Below are positions 43,814-52,832 of a DNA stretch of 64,000 nucleotides, one piece after another. This DNA is from JAFEBO01 sp044221315 (GTDB lineage Bacteria; Planctomycetota; Phycisphaerae; Phycisphaerales; UBA1924): the NCBI GenBank assembly GCA_044221315.1, contig JBGAPK010000015.1:1-64000 (forward strand), in the 5' to 3' direction. The number at the start of each line of letters is the position of its first letter. The stretch's first letter is position 1. The notes below the pieces were generated by a model. The model did not search any database. It was not told the DNA's origin and worked only from the letters and a program-made list of their open reading frames with translations. A program made the position numbers and the translations under genes.

Positions 43814-45382
43814 TCAGTTGCCATTCGCAGGCGATTGCTTCGATTCCGATTTCACGGGGACCTGCGGTAATCGACTCAAATCCCACAGCCGAATCTCATA
43901 GATCCTGTCCTGGATGGCGGGCCGAACTCCCGGCGCTGTTCCGGGGGGCATGCGATTGACAAATGCCACGGCCCACCGTGCGTCGGCAGACACCTGCAGT
44001 TTCGTCGACGGGTTGGATCCCAGTGGAATACTCAGGATCGCCACAGGCTCGTCCTTCCGCCACTCCATGACCCGGTATCCGTCTCCCGACCAGTTGAAAT
44101 AGCCGTTCCTCCAGAGCGCGTCGCTTCCTCCGCGTGGCGGCACAATCTTCCTGGCCTTGAGATCGACAATTGCATGCGGATCGTCGTAGAAGTCCGCAAA
44201 TGAAATGGATCCATCTTCCAGCAAAATAGGCCAGGATGTGATCCCGAGATGCGAATCCGGGAACTCGATCGCCTCCACGCCGTCTCCACTCGGCCTTCGA
44301 AACACATACAGGCCCTTGCCCGTCCGCGCTTGGCCGTACATCTGCTGATGAACCCAACGCACGTCACCGCCGTCATCGCGCACCGCAAAGCACGATCCGC
44401 TGCTCGTCCGATCGCGCCATTCCGCCGGATGTTCGATCTCCAGTTTCTTGATTTCCTTGATCGCCCCAGTTTCCAACTCAATGCACCAAAGCGTGCAGGT
44501 TTCCCGGTCGCGCCTGGAATCATGAGAATCGACGTACATGCGCTTCGAATCCGTCGAAAACGCCGAAACGCGCACGTACCGATCGAACGGAACGGGAATT
44601 GGAACTTCTCGCACTCGCCCGGATTCGCAATTCACCAGCAGAAGGACGCTCCGTTGTCTCCCATCGCTCTGCACAACCCAGCGCCCGTCCGGCGACACGA
44701 ACGGGTCCGACCATCCCGGCTTCCAGAGCCGCAGTAACACCTTCGTTTCGCCGCTCCGCGGATCAACCCGTGTGATCCGCATGCCGTGCTGATCGATCGA
44801 GTCCATGCGCCTGGTCAGCGCAAAGATGCCCGCGTGCTTCTCCAGCCCCGCGACCGGCCAAGTCGGCTCCGTGACAAACCTTTGGTTTCCTGGATATGGA
44901 GAAAGCGTCAGCGCCAGGACGACAGCACATCCAACCGCCAGCGGCAATCCAATCAGCCACTCCAGCCCTGTCCTCTTCCCGCAACTGAGACCGACCGCGG
45001 GCACATTCCCTGTTCGCGTACCGCACTCCGGACAGAGCGCCGCTTCGGTGAGCCACTTCGCCCGCCCGGCCTCATCGACCGCTGCATTCGGCGGGCTCAA
45101 TTGATGATTGCAATGCCGGCAATAGATCAATCCCACCGAACGAGGCCAGCGCCAACGCCGCAAGGCACGCACTGACATTGCCCCGAGCGTCAGCAAGAGC
45201 ACCACCGCCGCGATCGTCGGCGCGTGCCATTGCAGAAATCGATACCACGGATAGCCCCAGATCCCCTCGCAGACGAAGAGATACGGCGGGTCACCGGCAA
45301 AGCGAAACAGAGGCATCCCCGCGCCGCCACCGGGGCTTCTCTCGAGTGGCAGAATCAGCGTCGGCTCAATCGTCGGCACCAT
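43814..45382 (-). CDS. Zinc-ribbon membrane protein with propeller-like domain
   Basis: A 522-residue protein. A membrane segment (about residues 50-68: HAPTIAAVVLLLTLGAMSV) is followed by a zinc-ribbon-like cytosolic part with CRHCNHQ (about 87) and CPECGTR (about 117), then a second membrane segment (about 140-163). The rest (about 175-500) is a beta-rich region with repeated SPDGRWVVQSD, FSTDSKRMY and SADARWAVAF patterns, consistent with a beta-propeller. Base composition is slightly lower in GC than neighbours. No family name is assigned; it is divergent from a SAM methyltransferase. Confidence 0.7.
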   Translation of the reverse strand: MVPTIEPTLILPLERSPGGGAGMPLFRFAGDPPYLFVCEGIWGYPWYRFLQWHAPTIAAVVLLLTLGAMSVRALRRWRWPRSVGLIYCRHCNHQLSPPNAAVDEAGRAKWLTEAALCPECGTRTGNVPAVGLSCGKRTGLEWLIGLPLAVGCAVVLALTLSPYPGNQRFVTEPTWPVAGLEKHAGIFALTRRMDSIDQHGMRITRVDPRSGETKVLLRLWKPGWSDPFVSPDGRWVVQSDGRQRSVLLLVNCESGRVREVPIPVPFDRYVRVSAFSTDSKRMYVDSHDSRRDRETCTLWCIELETGAIKEIKKLEIEHPAEWRDRTSSGSCFAVRDDGGDVRWVHQQMYGQARTGKGLYVFRRPSGDGVEAIEFPDSHLGITSWPILLEDGSISFADFYDDPHAIVDLKARKIVPPRGGSDALWRNGYFNWSGDGYRVMEWRKDEPVAILSIPLGSNPSTKLQVSADARWAVAFVNRMPPGTAPGVRPAIQDRIYEIRLWDLSRLPQVPVKSESKQSPANGN

Positions 45383-45444
45383 GCGTTTCCCTCGCCCCTC
45401 AGCCTACCGCCCCGGTCCCCTCAAGGTTCTCATATCCTCCGCAA

Positions 45445-46221
45445 ATGGACCGCGCCCGCTTCTCCTCCCTCGCCCACTCCTCCCACTCCTACTGCAACCC
45501 GATCTCCGCGCCCGCCATCGAGCAAGCCCTCGACCTCGTCGCCGCCGCGCACCAACTCCCCGCCGCCCCCCCGCTCGCCAGCGCCCTCGACATCGCCTGC
45601 GGCAAGGCCGAGCTCCTCATCCGCCTCACCGAACGCTTCCCCCCTCCCTTCCGCGCACTCGGAATCGACAACTCCACCTACATGCTCGATGAAGCCCGCG
45701 CCCGAATCGCCGCCCACAAAGTCGCCGACCGCATCTCTCTCCGCCTCACCGACGCCGAGCACGTCGTCCCTCTTCTCCCCGGCGCCAGCTTCGATTTCGT
45801 CAGTTGCATCGGCTCCTCCCACGCGCTCCAGGACAAGCACCGCGCCCTCGAGCAGATGTCCCGCCTCGCCACCCCCCGCGCCCACGTCCTCCTCGGCGAG
45901 GGCTACTGGAAGAAGAAGCCCGACCCCGCCTACCTCGCCGCCTTCGGCGCCACCGAAGACGAAATGTCCACGCACGAAGCCAACCAGTCACTCGGTGAGC
46001 CCCACAACCTGAAACTCATCTGGTCCACCACCGCCACCGACGAAGACTGGGACGCGTACGAGAACGCCTACGCCAACAACATCGAACGCTCCGCCAAAGA
46101 AAACCCCACCGACCCCGACACCGAATCCATGCTCACCCGCTCCCGCGCCTGGCACAAGCTCTACCAAGACCACGGCCGCGCGACGATGGGATTCGGCCTC
46201 TACCTCTTCAAACGCAAGTGA
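45445..46221 (+). CDS. SAM-dependent class I methyltransferase
   Basis: A 258-residue Rossmann-fold methyltransferase. Motif I is ALDIACGKAELLIRL (about residue 47), then GIDNSTYMLDEARARI (motif II region) and FDFVSCIGSSHALQDK (motif IV area). LGEGYWKKKPDPAYLAAFGA is typical of small-molecule methyltransferases of the UbiE/COQ5-like type. The ATG at 45445 is used; the longer frame to 45178 overlaps the divergent zinc-ribbon gene and is not protein-like. Substrate is unknown. Confidence 0.85.
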   Translation: MDRARFSSLAHSSHSYCNPISAPAIEQALDLVAAAHQLPAAPPLASALDIACGKAELLIRLTERFPPPFRALGIDNSTYMLDEARARIAAHKVADRISLRLTDAEHVVPLLPGASFDFVSCIGSSHALQDKHRALEQMSRLATPRAHVLLGEGYWKKKPDPAYLAAFGATEDEMSTHEANQSLGEPHNLKLIWSTTATDEDWDAYENAYANNIERSAKENPTDPDTESMLTRSRAWHKLYQDHGRATMGFGLYLFKRK

Positions 46222-46230
46222 TTTCTCTTC

Positions 46231-46261
46231 CCCCCTCCCCGAGGGAGGGGCCGGGGGTGGG
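46231..46261. repeat. G-rich palindromic repeat (copy 2)
   Basis: CCCCTCCCC-GA-GGGAGGGG then CCGGGGGTGGG, 10 bp after the methyltransferase stop. Same plan as the element at 27402. Confidence 0.7.
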
Positions 46262-46309
46262 CGCTTTGCGCACCCAAACAAACCACCGCGTCCGCACACG
46301 CACTCTAAA

Positions 46310-46341
46310 GCCCCTCCCCTGAGGGGAGGGGTTGGGGGAAG
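46310..46341. repeat. G-rich palindromic repeat (copy 3)
   Basis: CCCCTCCCCTGAGGGGAGGGG then TTGGGGGAAGGG, 49 bp after copy 2 in the same orientation. Confidence 0.7.
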
Positions 46342-46431
46342 GGAGCCCCTCGCTCCCAAGCCACACCACGCGATCAACGCTCCGCGGCGTTCACTCTCCC
46401 CCCAAGCTGCAACGCAGCGCCCGCCAAAGAA

Positions 46432-46451
46432 CGCGGGGCGTAAGCCCCGCG
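46432..46451. repeat. Perfect palindrome with GTAA loop
   Basis: CGCGGGGC-GTAA-GCCCCGCG, an 8-bp perfect stem without a following T run, so probably an extragenic palindrome rather than a terminator. Confidence 0.6.
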
Positions 46452-47004
46452 CGAGCCAGAGAACCCAATCATGCCGCAACGCGGCGATGCCAACTTCTCG
46501 CCCGAAGGGCCAAGACTTGGCAGCAGTGAATCCGGCGCGAGGAATGAAGACCGAACTCACGCACTGCCAACCGAAAGATTCTCTTCAATTCAGGGCCAAA
46601 ATCCCACTCGGCTCCCGTTCGACCCCCATTCGCCTTACCCGACGCCGCACCAACGCCGAATGGATTTCCCCGCACTCCCCGCTATCGTTTTGCGGTCAAA
46701 GTTCGACGTACACCCGGAGGGCTTTATGCTCCTGAGCGTGCGCCAAATCCCGATTCTCTCCTGCGGCGAACTGTCCTTCATCGTTCCGCACCACGTCCGT
46801 GGCGCGGAGCCCGTTCCGCCCCCTTAGAGAATCCATCACTGCCCGGCCCGGAACCCCGGCCCGCCCTCGCGTAACAGACGCGTAGGCCACGCCCAAGGTC
46901 CGTTCCGGCTCCGCGGCAAGCGTTCTTTTCAACCTGTCCACGACCGGCATCCGTCGGCCCTGTTGGCCGGTGCGCCCAGCCGGTGATGTTCGAGAGGAGC
47001 CTTT

Positions 47005-49062
47005 ATGCTTGCGACCATTCTCGGAGTTCAAGTTCTCGCGCTGACCCCGACCATGATCGCGACCCTGATCGCGATCGTCGTGATCTTGAAACTGTCCATC
47101 ATCTTCGCTCTCCTCGGCGTTCGCCATGTTCCAAACAACATGGTCGGCGTCGTCGAGAAGCGCTTCGCCGCCAAAGGTTCCGTGGCCGACGGCTTCATCG
47201 CCCTCAACGGCGAGGCCGGCTATCAGCCCGATCTGCTCCGAGGCGGCCTCCACTGGCGCATGCCCCTCCAGTACAAAGTGCACAAGCAGCCGCTCGTCAC
47301 CATTCCGCAGGGGCACATCGGCTACATCTTCGCCCGCGACGGCAAGCCCCTCGACCCGACGCAGTCGCTCGGTTCCAACATCGACGCCGGCAACTACGAA
47401 AGCGTGCGCGATTTCCTCGCCCAGGGCGGCCAGCGCGGCCCGCAGCGAAAGGTCCTGCGCGAGGGCACCTACGCCCTCAACCTCGCCCAGTTCGTCGTCA
47501 TCACCGAGTCCAAACTCTACTACCTGCCTTTGGAGCGCGAAGACTCCAAAGTCTTCGGCGACATGGCCGACATCATCGAAGACCGCCACGGCTTCACGCC
47601 CATCGTGATCAAGGGCGCCGACGACATCGTCGGCGTCGTCACCGTCCACGACGGCCCCGGCCTGGTCGCGGGCCAGATCATCGCGCCCAGCGTCGGAGGC
47701 GAGGGCGAGGTCGGGCACAACAGCTTCCAGGACCCGGAGAAGTTCCTCTCCGCCGGCGGCCACCGCGGCCGCCAGTTCCAAGTCTTGGTTGACGGCACCT
47801 ACTACATCAACCGCCTTTTCGCGACGGTCGAATTCATCCCCAAGACCGTCGTCGAGGTCGGCCACGTCGGCGTGGTCGTCTCCTACACCGGCGAGCACGG
47901 CGCCGATCTCTCGGGCACCGAGTACCGCCACGGCGAACTCGTCCGGCCCGGCGAGCGGGGCGTCTGGAGCGATCCGCTCCTCCCCGGCAAGTACGCCTTC
48001 AACACCTACGCCGGCAAGGTAATCATGGTCCCCACCACCAACTTCCTCTTGAAGTGGATCAGTGGCGATGTCGGCGATCACAGCTTCGATGAGCATCTCG
48101 CCGAGGTCTCGCTCATCACCAAGGACGCCTTCGAGCCGGCCCTGCCGCTCAGTGTGGTAGTTCACATCGACTACCGAAAAGCCCCGCTGGTCATCCAGCG
48201 CTTCGGCGACGTGCAGAAACTCGTCGAACAGACGCTCGACCCGATGGTCTCTGCCTACTTCAAGAACGTCGCCCAGACCCGCACGCTCATCCAACTCCTT
48301 CAGGAACGCAGCAACATCCAGCGTCAGGCTTCCGAAGAGATGCGTGAGAAGTTCGCCTACTACAACCTCCAGCTCGAGGAAGTGCTCATCGGCACGCCCA
48401 AGAGCGTCAAGGGCGACAACAAGCTCGAGCAGATCCTGGATCAGCTCCGCATCCGCCAGGTCGCGGAGGAACGCATCCATACCTACGCCCAGCAGGAGAA
48501 AGCGGCAGTCCAGGAACGCGAACTCCGCCAAGCCGAGAGTCTCGCGGCACAGCAGTCCAAACTCACCGAGTCGGAGATTGCCGTGGCTATCGAGACCAAC
48601 AAGGGCAAGGCCGAGTACCAGCGCTCGCTCCAGGAAGCCGCGCGGGTCAAGGCCATGGCCGAGGCCGAGGCGAGCAAGGTCCGCTTCCTCGCCGAAGCCG
48701 ACGCCGAGAAGGCCGCACGCGTGGGCATCGCGCAGGCGATGGCCGTGGAAGAACAGGTCCGCGCCTACGGCGGCCCTGTCTACCAGCTCACGCAGGCGGT
48801 GATGAGCCGCTTCGCCGAAGCGATCGAGGAATCACGCGTGGATGTGGTCCCCAAGATCGTCATCGGAGGCAACGCTGCCGGCGCCACCAATGGTTCGGGG
48901 GGAGGCGGCTCCAGCATCATGGAAGCCCTGCTCACCATGATGCTCTCCGAGAAAATGCTCGGCAACGCCGCCGTGACCCAGAGCGGCCCGCCCGATCCGA
49001 GAGTCCTCGCCGTCCGTGAGCGGCTCCTGAAGAGCATGGAGAACGGAAAGGCATCGGCCTGA
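47005..49062 (+). CDS. Large membrane-anchored SPFH/Band 7 protein
   Basis: A 685-residue flotillin-like protein; GAGGAG precedes the ATG. One or two N-terminal membrane segments (about 8-40) lead into VGVVEKRFAAKG and IALNGEAGYQPDLLRGGLHW, then repeated GTYALN and PGKYAFNTY loops. The Band 7 core (LPLSVVVHIDYRKAPLVIQ, about 385) and a long Glu/Ala/Gln coiled coil (about 480-600, EKAAVQERELRQAESLAAQQS) follow, then a Gly/Ser-rich tail. It shares the general plan of the SPFH protein at 3516-5237. A terminator follows. Confidence 0.88.
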   Translation: MLATILGVQVLALTPTMIATLIAIVVILKLSIIFALLGVRHVPNNMVGVVEKRFAAKGSVADGFIALNGEAGYQPDLLRGGLHWRMPLQYKVHKQPLVTIPQGHIGYIFARDGKPLDPTQSLGSNIDAGNYESVRDFLAQGGQRGPQRKVLREGTYALNLAQFVVITESKLYYLPLEREDSKVFGDMADIIEDRHGFTPIVIKGADDIVGVVTVHDGPGLVAGQIIAPSVGGEGEVGHNSFQDPEKFLSAGGHRGRQFQVLVDGTYYINRLFATVEFIPKTVVEVGHVGVVVSYTGEHGADLSGTEYRHGELVRPGERGVWSDPLLPGKYAFNTYAGKVIMVPTTNFLLKWISGDVGDHSFDEHLAEVSLITKDAFEPALPLSVVVHIDYRKAPLVIQRFGDVQKLVEQTLDPMVSAYFKNVAQTRTLIQLLQERSNIQRQASEEMREKFAYYNLQLEEVLIGTPKSVKGDNKLEQILDQLRIRQVAEERIHTYAQQEKAAVQERELRQAESLAAQQSKLTESEIAVAIETNKGKAEYQRSLQEAARVKAMAEAEASKVRFLAEADAEKAARVGIAQAMAVEEQVRAYGGPVYQLTQAVMSRFAEAIEESRVDVVPKIVIGGNAAGATNGSGGGGSSIMEALLTMMLSEKMLGNAAVTQSGPPDPRVLAVRERLLKSMENGKASA

Positions 49063-49071
49063 AATAACTCG

Positions 49072-49105
49072 GGCGGCCGGAGCGATAGCCCCGGCCGCCT
49101 CTTTC
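49072..49105 (+). terminator. Rho-independent terminator after large SPFH gene
   Basis: GGCGGCCGG / CCGGCCGCC stem with a 10-base loop followed by TCTTTC, just past the stop. Confidence 0.8.
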
Positions 49106-49176
49106 AGGGATTGACTCAGCCCGAGCCGCAGCGGCTACCCTTACCGCTCAATTGTCCTATTGAAAGGAATCACTCG

Positions 49177-50082
49177 ATGCGCCTGATGCTTGCAGCGTTT
49201 GTGGCCGGAATGGTGGGGTTCAGCAGCGTGCACGCGCTTGCCGGGGGCGATCCGCCCAAGGGCGATCAGCCCATCACCCGCAAAGCGACCCCAACCGGCT
49301 CGCAAAGTCCCGCCCCCAACGACGCCCAGCAGACCGGCCAGCCTAAGCCCGAGGGCGACGCCCTGCCGCCGCCGCCCCCGAAGGTGCCGATCCCGGATCT
49401 CCCGATCGTCAACAAGCAGGAGCTCGAGGGCGGGCTGATCATCGAGGACATGAAGATCGGCACCGGCTACGAGGTCAAGCCCGGCGGCGCCGTCGTCGCG
49501 TTCTATCACGGCACGCTCAAGGACGGCGGCAAGGAATTCGACTCGGCCTTCCGCCGGGGCGATCCCGTGCCCTTCCCGCTGAACGGCGTTATCGAGGGCT
49601 GGCAGAAGGGCGTCCCCGGCATGAAGGTCGGAGGCATCCGCAAGCTCACCGTCCCCGCCAAGATGGGTTACGGCGAGCGCGGCGCCGGCCCGAGCATCCC
49701 GCCCAACTCCGATCTTGTCTTCATCATCCAGATCGAGGGCGCCCTCGAGATCATCGACGAGAAGGTCGGCACAGGCGAGGAAGTTTCCGGCCAGTGCGTC
49801 GCCGTCACCACCCACGAGATCAAGGACCAGAGCGGCACGGTCATCGAAAAGGCCGACGCCAGCAGCCCCTACATCTGGATCCCCGCCGAGTGGCAGCCCA
49901 TGCAGTACGGCCTCGAGGGAATGAAAGTCGGCGGCAAGCGCAAGCTCGTCGTCCCCGCCCAGATGAACAAGGGCAACCCCCAGGCCAACGCCACCCGCGT
50001 GAGCGATGTCCCGGTCACGATTGAGTTCGAACTAATCGCCCTGCGCAACCTCGGCCCCAAGAAGGCCAAGACGACTCCCTGA
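49177..50082 (+). CDS. Exported double-FKBP peptidyl-prolyl isomerase
   Basis: A 301-residue exported protein; AAGGA precedes the ATG at 49177. Signal MRLMLAAFVAGMVGFSSVHALAG, then a Pro-rich linker (about 25-70). The first FKBP domain (about 80-185) has VVAFYHGTLKDGGKEFDSAF, PFPLNGVIEGWQKGVPGMKVG and YGERGAGPSIPPNSDLVFIIQIEG, with the aromatic pocket intact. A second FKBP-like domain (about 190-290) keeps LEGMKVGGKRKLVVPA but lacks several pocket residues. It likely folds exported proteins in the periplasm. A terminator follows at 50108. Confidence 0.9.
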   Translation: MRLMLAAFVAGMVGFSSVHALAGGDPPKGDQPITRKATPTGSQSPAPNDAQQTGQPKPEGDALPPPPPKVPIPDLPIVNKQELEGGLIIEDMKIGTGYEVKPGGAVVAFYHGTLKDGGKEFDSAFRRGDPVPFPLNGVIEGWQKGVPGMKVGGIRKLTVPAKMGYGERGAGPSIPPNSDLVFIIQIEGALEIIDEKVGTGEEVSGQCVAVTTHEIKDQSGTVIEKADASSPYIWIPAEWQPMQYGLEGMKVGGKRKLVVPAQMNKGNPQANATRVSDVPVTIEFELIALRNLGPKKAKTTP

Positions 50083-50107
50083 GCGAACATCCGAATTGGA
50101 AAAGCAA

Positions 50108-50140
50108 GAGGGGCGGGCCAAGCGGCCCGCTCCTTTTCTT
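50108..50140 (+). terminator. Rho-independent terminator after FKBP gene
   Basis: GGGGCGGGCC-AAGC-GGCCCGCTCC stem followed by TTTTCTTT, 25 bp past the stop. Confidence 0.85.
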
Positions 50141-50616
50141 TCCGGCCACCACATCCCCGCAGGGTGGGCCGAGGTTCCTGATGCCGGACGCGCCGATCCC
50201 ACACTGGCGCAGGGATAGCCCCTACGCCCATCGCCCGGGACGGTCGCACGCATCAGGATTCCTCGGCCCACCTCCCCGCCTCAGTCGTCACAGGGCAATG
50301 CCAAAACGAAAAGCCCCAAACGAAAAACCCCGGAGGAGGCCTCCGGGGTTCAATGTCGATCGTGAGATCGAGTCACCTCGGAGGAGTCGGATGGTCGAGC
50401 GCGGAACGGACGCCGGTGCGCCGATCGTTCTGCGGGCCTCTGGTTTGTGACTCGATGTGCTTCATTGGACTCTGTTGGACTCCTGAACCCGCGGCTGGTT
50501 CCGGGGTATTTCCTGCAAACGAGGGAAGAAAAATAGCAGCCGGTCGGAATGAGTCAAGCGGGAATCTGCGAGAGAAATCGAGTCTTCACATCGCCCGCTC
50601 CATCGCTTCATCCGCA
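50141..50616. other. Intergenic region between FKBP and Nudix genes
   Basis: About 475 bp without a convincing gene. It contains the minus-strand terminator at 50316-50350. A tRNA-like stretch near 50385-50450 was checked and rejected (see rejected list). Confidence 0.5.
50316..50350 (-). terminator. Rho-independent terminator downstream of Nudix gene
   Basis: AACCCCGGAGG / CCTCCGGGGTT stem (11 bp, 50326-50350) followed on the minus strand by TTTTTCGTTT. Confidence 0.75.
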
Positions 50617-51030
50617 TCAAGCAATCCAAGCGACGGCCTCGCCCCGGGCAATGGCCTCGAAGGCGACGCGGTGCCAGTCGGAAAGTTCGGGCGAGGCGAG
50701 CATGTCTTCCACTTCGAGCCAGACGGCTTCGTAGCCGTGCTCGAGAGCGCGGGCCGAACCCACCTCCGGCCCGCGGGCGGTGTAGAACCAGGCCTCGCCC
50801 TTGGGGGTGTGAAGAGTCAGCACGCGCGCGAGCGCTCCGACCTCGAATCCGAGTTCCTCGCGGAGTTCGCGGCGAATGCATTCCTCGGCATCCTCATCGT
50901 CGTGGCGCGTGCCGCCGAAGCAGGTGAGTTTGCCCGGAGCATCCGCCTCGGTGAGCGGGCGGCGTTCGAGGATCTGGCGCCCGCGCGAGTCGGTGAGAAA
51001 GGCGCAGCAGAAGCGGGGCTCGGCGGGCAT
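50617..51030 (-). CDS. Nudix hydrolase
   Basis: A 137-residue Nudix protein from the ATG at 51030. The full Nudix box is present: GGTRHDDEDAEECIRRELREELGF (about residues 40-63), giving the metal-binding Glu residues. It probably hydrolyses a nucleoside diphosphate derivative; the substrate cannot be told from sequence. A longer in-frame start (51114) overlaps the neighbouring gene and is less likely. A terminator lies downstream at 50316. Confidence 0.88.
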   Translation of the reverse strand: MPAEPRFCCAFLTDSRGRQILERRPLTEADAPGKLTCFGGTRHDDEDAEECIRRELREELGFEVGALARVLTLHTPKGEAWFYTARGPEVGSARALEHGYEAVWLEVEDMLASPELSDWHRVAFEAIARGEAVAWIA

Positions 51031-51104
51031 CGGAGAACGGTAGTTCTGAAAATGCAGCAATCGCGCCGGCCGGATCGGCGTTTTGAGTCCCGTGCTCCGA
51101 GTTC

Positions 51105-52433
51105 TCACGGACACAGCAGGTCGTTGTACGCCGTCACGAAAATGACGAAGTCCGCATCATCCACGACCAGGTCCGAGTTGAGATTCGAGGAGCAGCCCGT
51201 CAACACCATCGCCGGGTCCGAGCAGAGCAGGGCGTTGTAGCCCACGACAAACGCGGAGAAATCCGCGTCGTCCACGACTCCGTCGAGGTTGATGTCGGCC
51301 GGGCAGCCGGGGATGTACTCGAACGTCGCCCTGAATCCGATGTCGTAGTAGCCGTACCCCTCCGCCACCCGCACCGGGTCCATGTCGAGGCGAGGGAAGA
51401 GATCGACCCCGCCCTCATAGAGATCGCCCGGGCCGTCATGAATGTTCGCCGGCTGCGGCAGGACCGCGTAGTACTTCGTCCGGTAGTCGAGCGTCACGTT
51501 GTCGAACTGGTATATCCCGTAGCCGATGTGCGTGCCGGTCGCCATGCTGCCGGCGCCGGTCAACGCCTCGTCCGGCGTCGGGGGCGAGGTGTAGATGTAC
51601 AGCTTGTCGAGCGGCGTCTCGGCCAGGTCGTAATCGATCGTGAAAAACTTCAGCCGCACGATCGCCGGCGTTGAGGCCGGGTAGGGCGGCGCTCCGAAAT
51701 TTCCGAACGTCGCGGGCGTGAACGACTGCCCCTGAACGTAATAGACGGTTTCCGGCAGACTGCTGCCGATGTCCAACTGCTGGGCGTCGGAGAGCTTCAG
51801 GTTCCAGTGCATCTCGGTTGAATAGATCTGGTTGCCGCCGAACTGCCCGTACCACTGCGAGACCGAGTGCTGCGCTTCGTAGCTGTTCATGTGCCCGGCC
51901 GCGACGCCGAACGAGATGCGATAGGTGCCGCCGGTGAGCACCCCTGTCTTCGAATCGCCCGTGATGATGGAACCGGTCAGGGCTTCCAGCGTGACCGGCT
52001 CGGTCAAAACCCAGTCGCCGGACCATGTTCCGCTGTTGTTGGTGATCTCAAAGCTCACCGATTTGGTCAGTTCGACGACGATCGGAGTCTGGGTGTACGC
52101 GCCGGTAAATCCGTCGGAGATGAAGTGATTCGCGGTGCCGTTGACGGACACCGTCGTCAGGCCGAGCGCATCCGTGATCCCGATACTCGCCGACGCCATA
52201 CCCGCGAGAGGGGCAAGCGGAGTGCCCCTCCCGAACCCGCCGCCGGTCGAGCCGCCACCGTTGCCCGATTTCAGGTTGACGAGGCTGTAGGTGGACTGAC
52301 GGAGCGGATCGGGGAATCCCGCGGCACGGATCGCGCCGGAGGTGAAGCCCGAACCGATCGGGCCGGCCGTCGCGGTGCCCGCGATCAACGCCAGAAACAC
52401 GGTGCAGCAGCGACCAAGCAAACATGTGTTCAT
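51105..52433 (-). CDS. Secreted beta-rich protein with dockerin-like tag
   Basis: A 442-residue exported protein on the minus strand; GGGGGA precedes the ATG. Signal MNTCLLGRCCTVFLALIAG ends TATAG. The body is Gly/Thr/Asn-rich with beta strands (GLTTVSVNGTANHFISDGFTG, YYVQGQSFTPATFGNFG, IYTSPPTP) and may be a sugar-binding fold. The tag has loops DINLDGVVDDADF and NLNSDLVVDDADF around LCSDPAMVLTGCS, ending CP, so its linker departs from the usual DPxMPAGCP. It is followed by the Nudix gene. Confidence 0.78.
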   Translation of the reverse strand: MNTCLLGRCCTVFLALIAGTATAGPIGSGFTSGAIRAAGFPDPLRQSTYSLVNLKSGNGGGSTGGGFGRGTPLAPLAGMASASIGITDALGLTTVSVNGTANHFISDGFTGAYTQTPIVVELTKSVSFEITNNSGTWSGDWVLTEPVTLEALTGSIITGDSKTGVLTGGTYRISFGVAAGHMNSYEAQHSVSQWYGQFGGNQIYSTEMHWNLKLSDAQQLDIGSSLPETVYYVQGQSFTPATFGNFGAPPYPASTPAIVRLKFFTIDYDLAETPLDKLYIYTSPPTPDEALTGAGSMATGTHIGYGIYQFDNVTLDYRTKYYAVLPQPANIHDGPGDLYEGGVDLFPRLDMDPVRVAEGYGYYDIGFRATFEYIPGCPADINLDGVVDDADFSAFVVGYNALLCSDPAMVLTGCSSNLNSDLVVDDADFVIFVTAYNDLLCP

Positions 52434-52523
52434 TCAAGAATCCCCCAGATTGGCGGCGTGCGATTGGCTCCGTTCGATCCAAAAGAAGTGTAGCGAGCGG
52501 GGTCTTCGATCGCACCGCCGAAG

Positions 52524-52550
52524 GCCCTCCCTGAGGGAAGGAGGTGAGCG
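52524..52550. repeat. Degenerate G-rich palindrome
   Basis: GGCCCTCCCTGAGGGAAGGAGG, an imperfect relative of the G-rich palindromes at 27402 and 46231, upstream of the tagged secreted gene. Confidence 0.4.
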
Positions 52551-52635
52551 AGTGAAGCGTGAGCGTTGGGTTTGGGGCTTGGTCGCCGGCCCAAGGGGGG
52601 TCATCATAACCGGCCCGTACGTGTGAAAAAGAGAA

Positions 52636-52662
52636 AGCCCATGGCCTCGGAGGCCATGGGCT
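52636..52662 (-). terminator. Strong hairpin at the left edge of the IS110 island
   Basis: AGCCCATGGCC / GGCCATGGGCT stem (11 bp, loop TCGGA), followed on the minus strand by TTTCTCTTTTTC. No minus-strand gene reads into it at present. Confidence 0.6.
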
Positions 52663-52832
52663 GTGGGGGCGTGCTGCGAGAATGCACGTGCTCGGGCATG
52701 GTGACCGGGGCGTCGAGGGCTACAGAACACTGACCTCGGAGGAACCGAGGTCCGATGGGGATGAAGACCTGTTGCCCCAACTGAGCGACAATGCCCAGTG
52801 GGAGCGTCCACTCCCGTCAAGGAGCAACAGGC
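52663..52832 (+). ncRNA. Candidate IS110 bridge RNA region
   Basis: About 170 bp between the left-edge hairpin and the transposase start, the size and place of the bridge RNA in IS110-group elements (the RNA lies in the 5' non-coding end there). Visible hairpins are CGTGC...GCACG (52670-52688), GACCTCGG-AGGAA-CCGAGGTC (52732-52752) and GGGAG-CGTCCA-CTCCC near 52800. The 9-mer GAGGTCCGA occurs here (52747-52755) and again beyond the transposase at 53957-53965. This is inference from position, length and structure. Confidence 0.35.

Larger units (their letters stand above)
46222..47004. other. 783-bp intergenic region with clustered palindromic repeats
   Basis: No convincing gene; the small frames here lack coding character. 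It holds two copies of the G-rich palindrome (46231-46261 and 46310-46341), a GGGAGC-CCCTC-GCTCCC hairpin (46338-46354), GCTGC-AAC-GCAGC (46406-46418), CGCGGGGC-GTAA-GCCCCGCG (46432-46451) and GCCGC-AAC-GCGGC (about 46473). It resembles a landing site for extragenic palindromes rather than a terminator region. Confidence 0.6.

Noticed and set aside
46471..46827. Small plus-strand frames before the large SPFH gene
   Set aside because: Overlap each other in several frames, contain repeats and have no ribosome binding sites or motifs.
50385..50450. Stretch resembling a tRNA-Ser (GGAGGAGTCGGATGGTCGAG)
   Set aside because: No acceptor stem pairs and no proper T-loop (GGTTCGA) follow, so it is not a tRNA.
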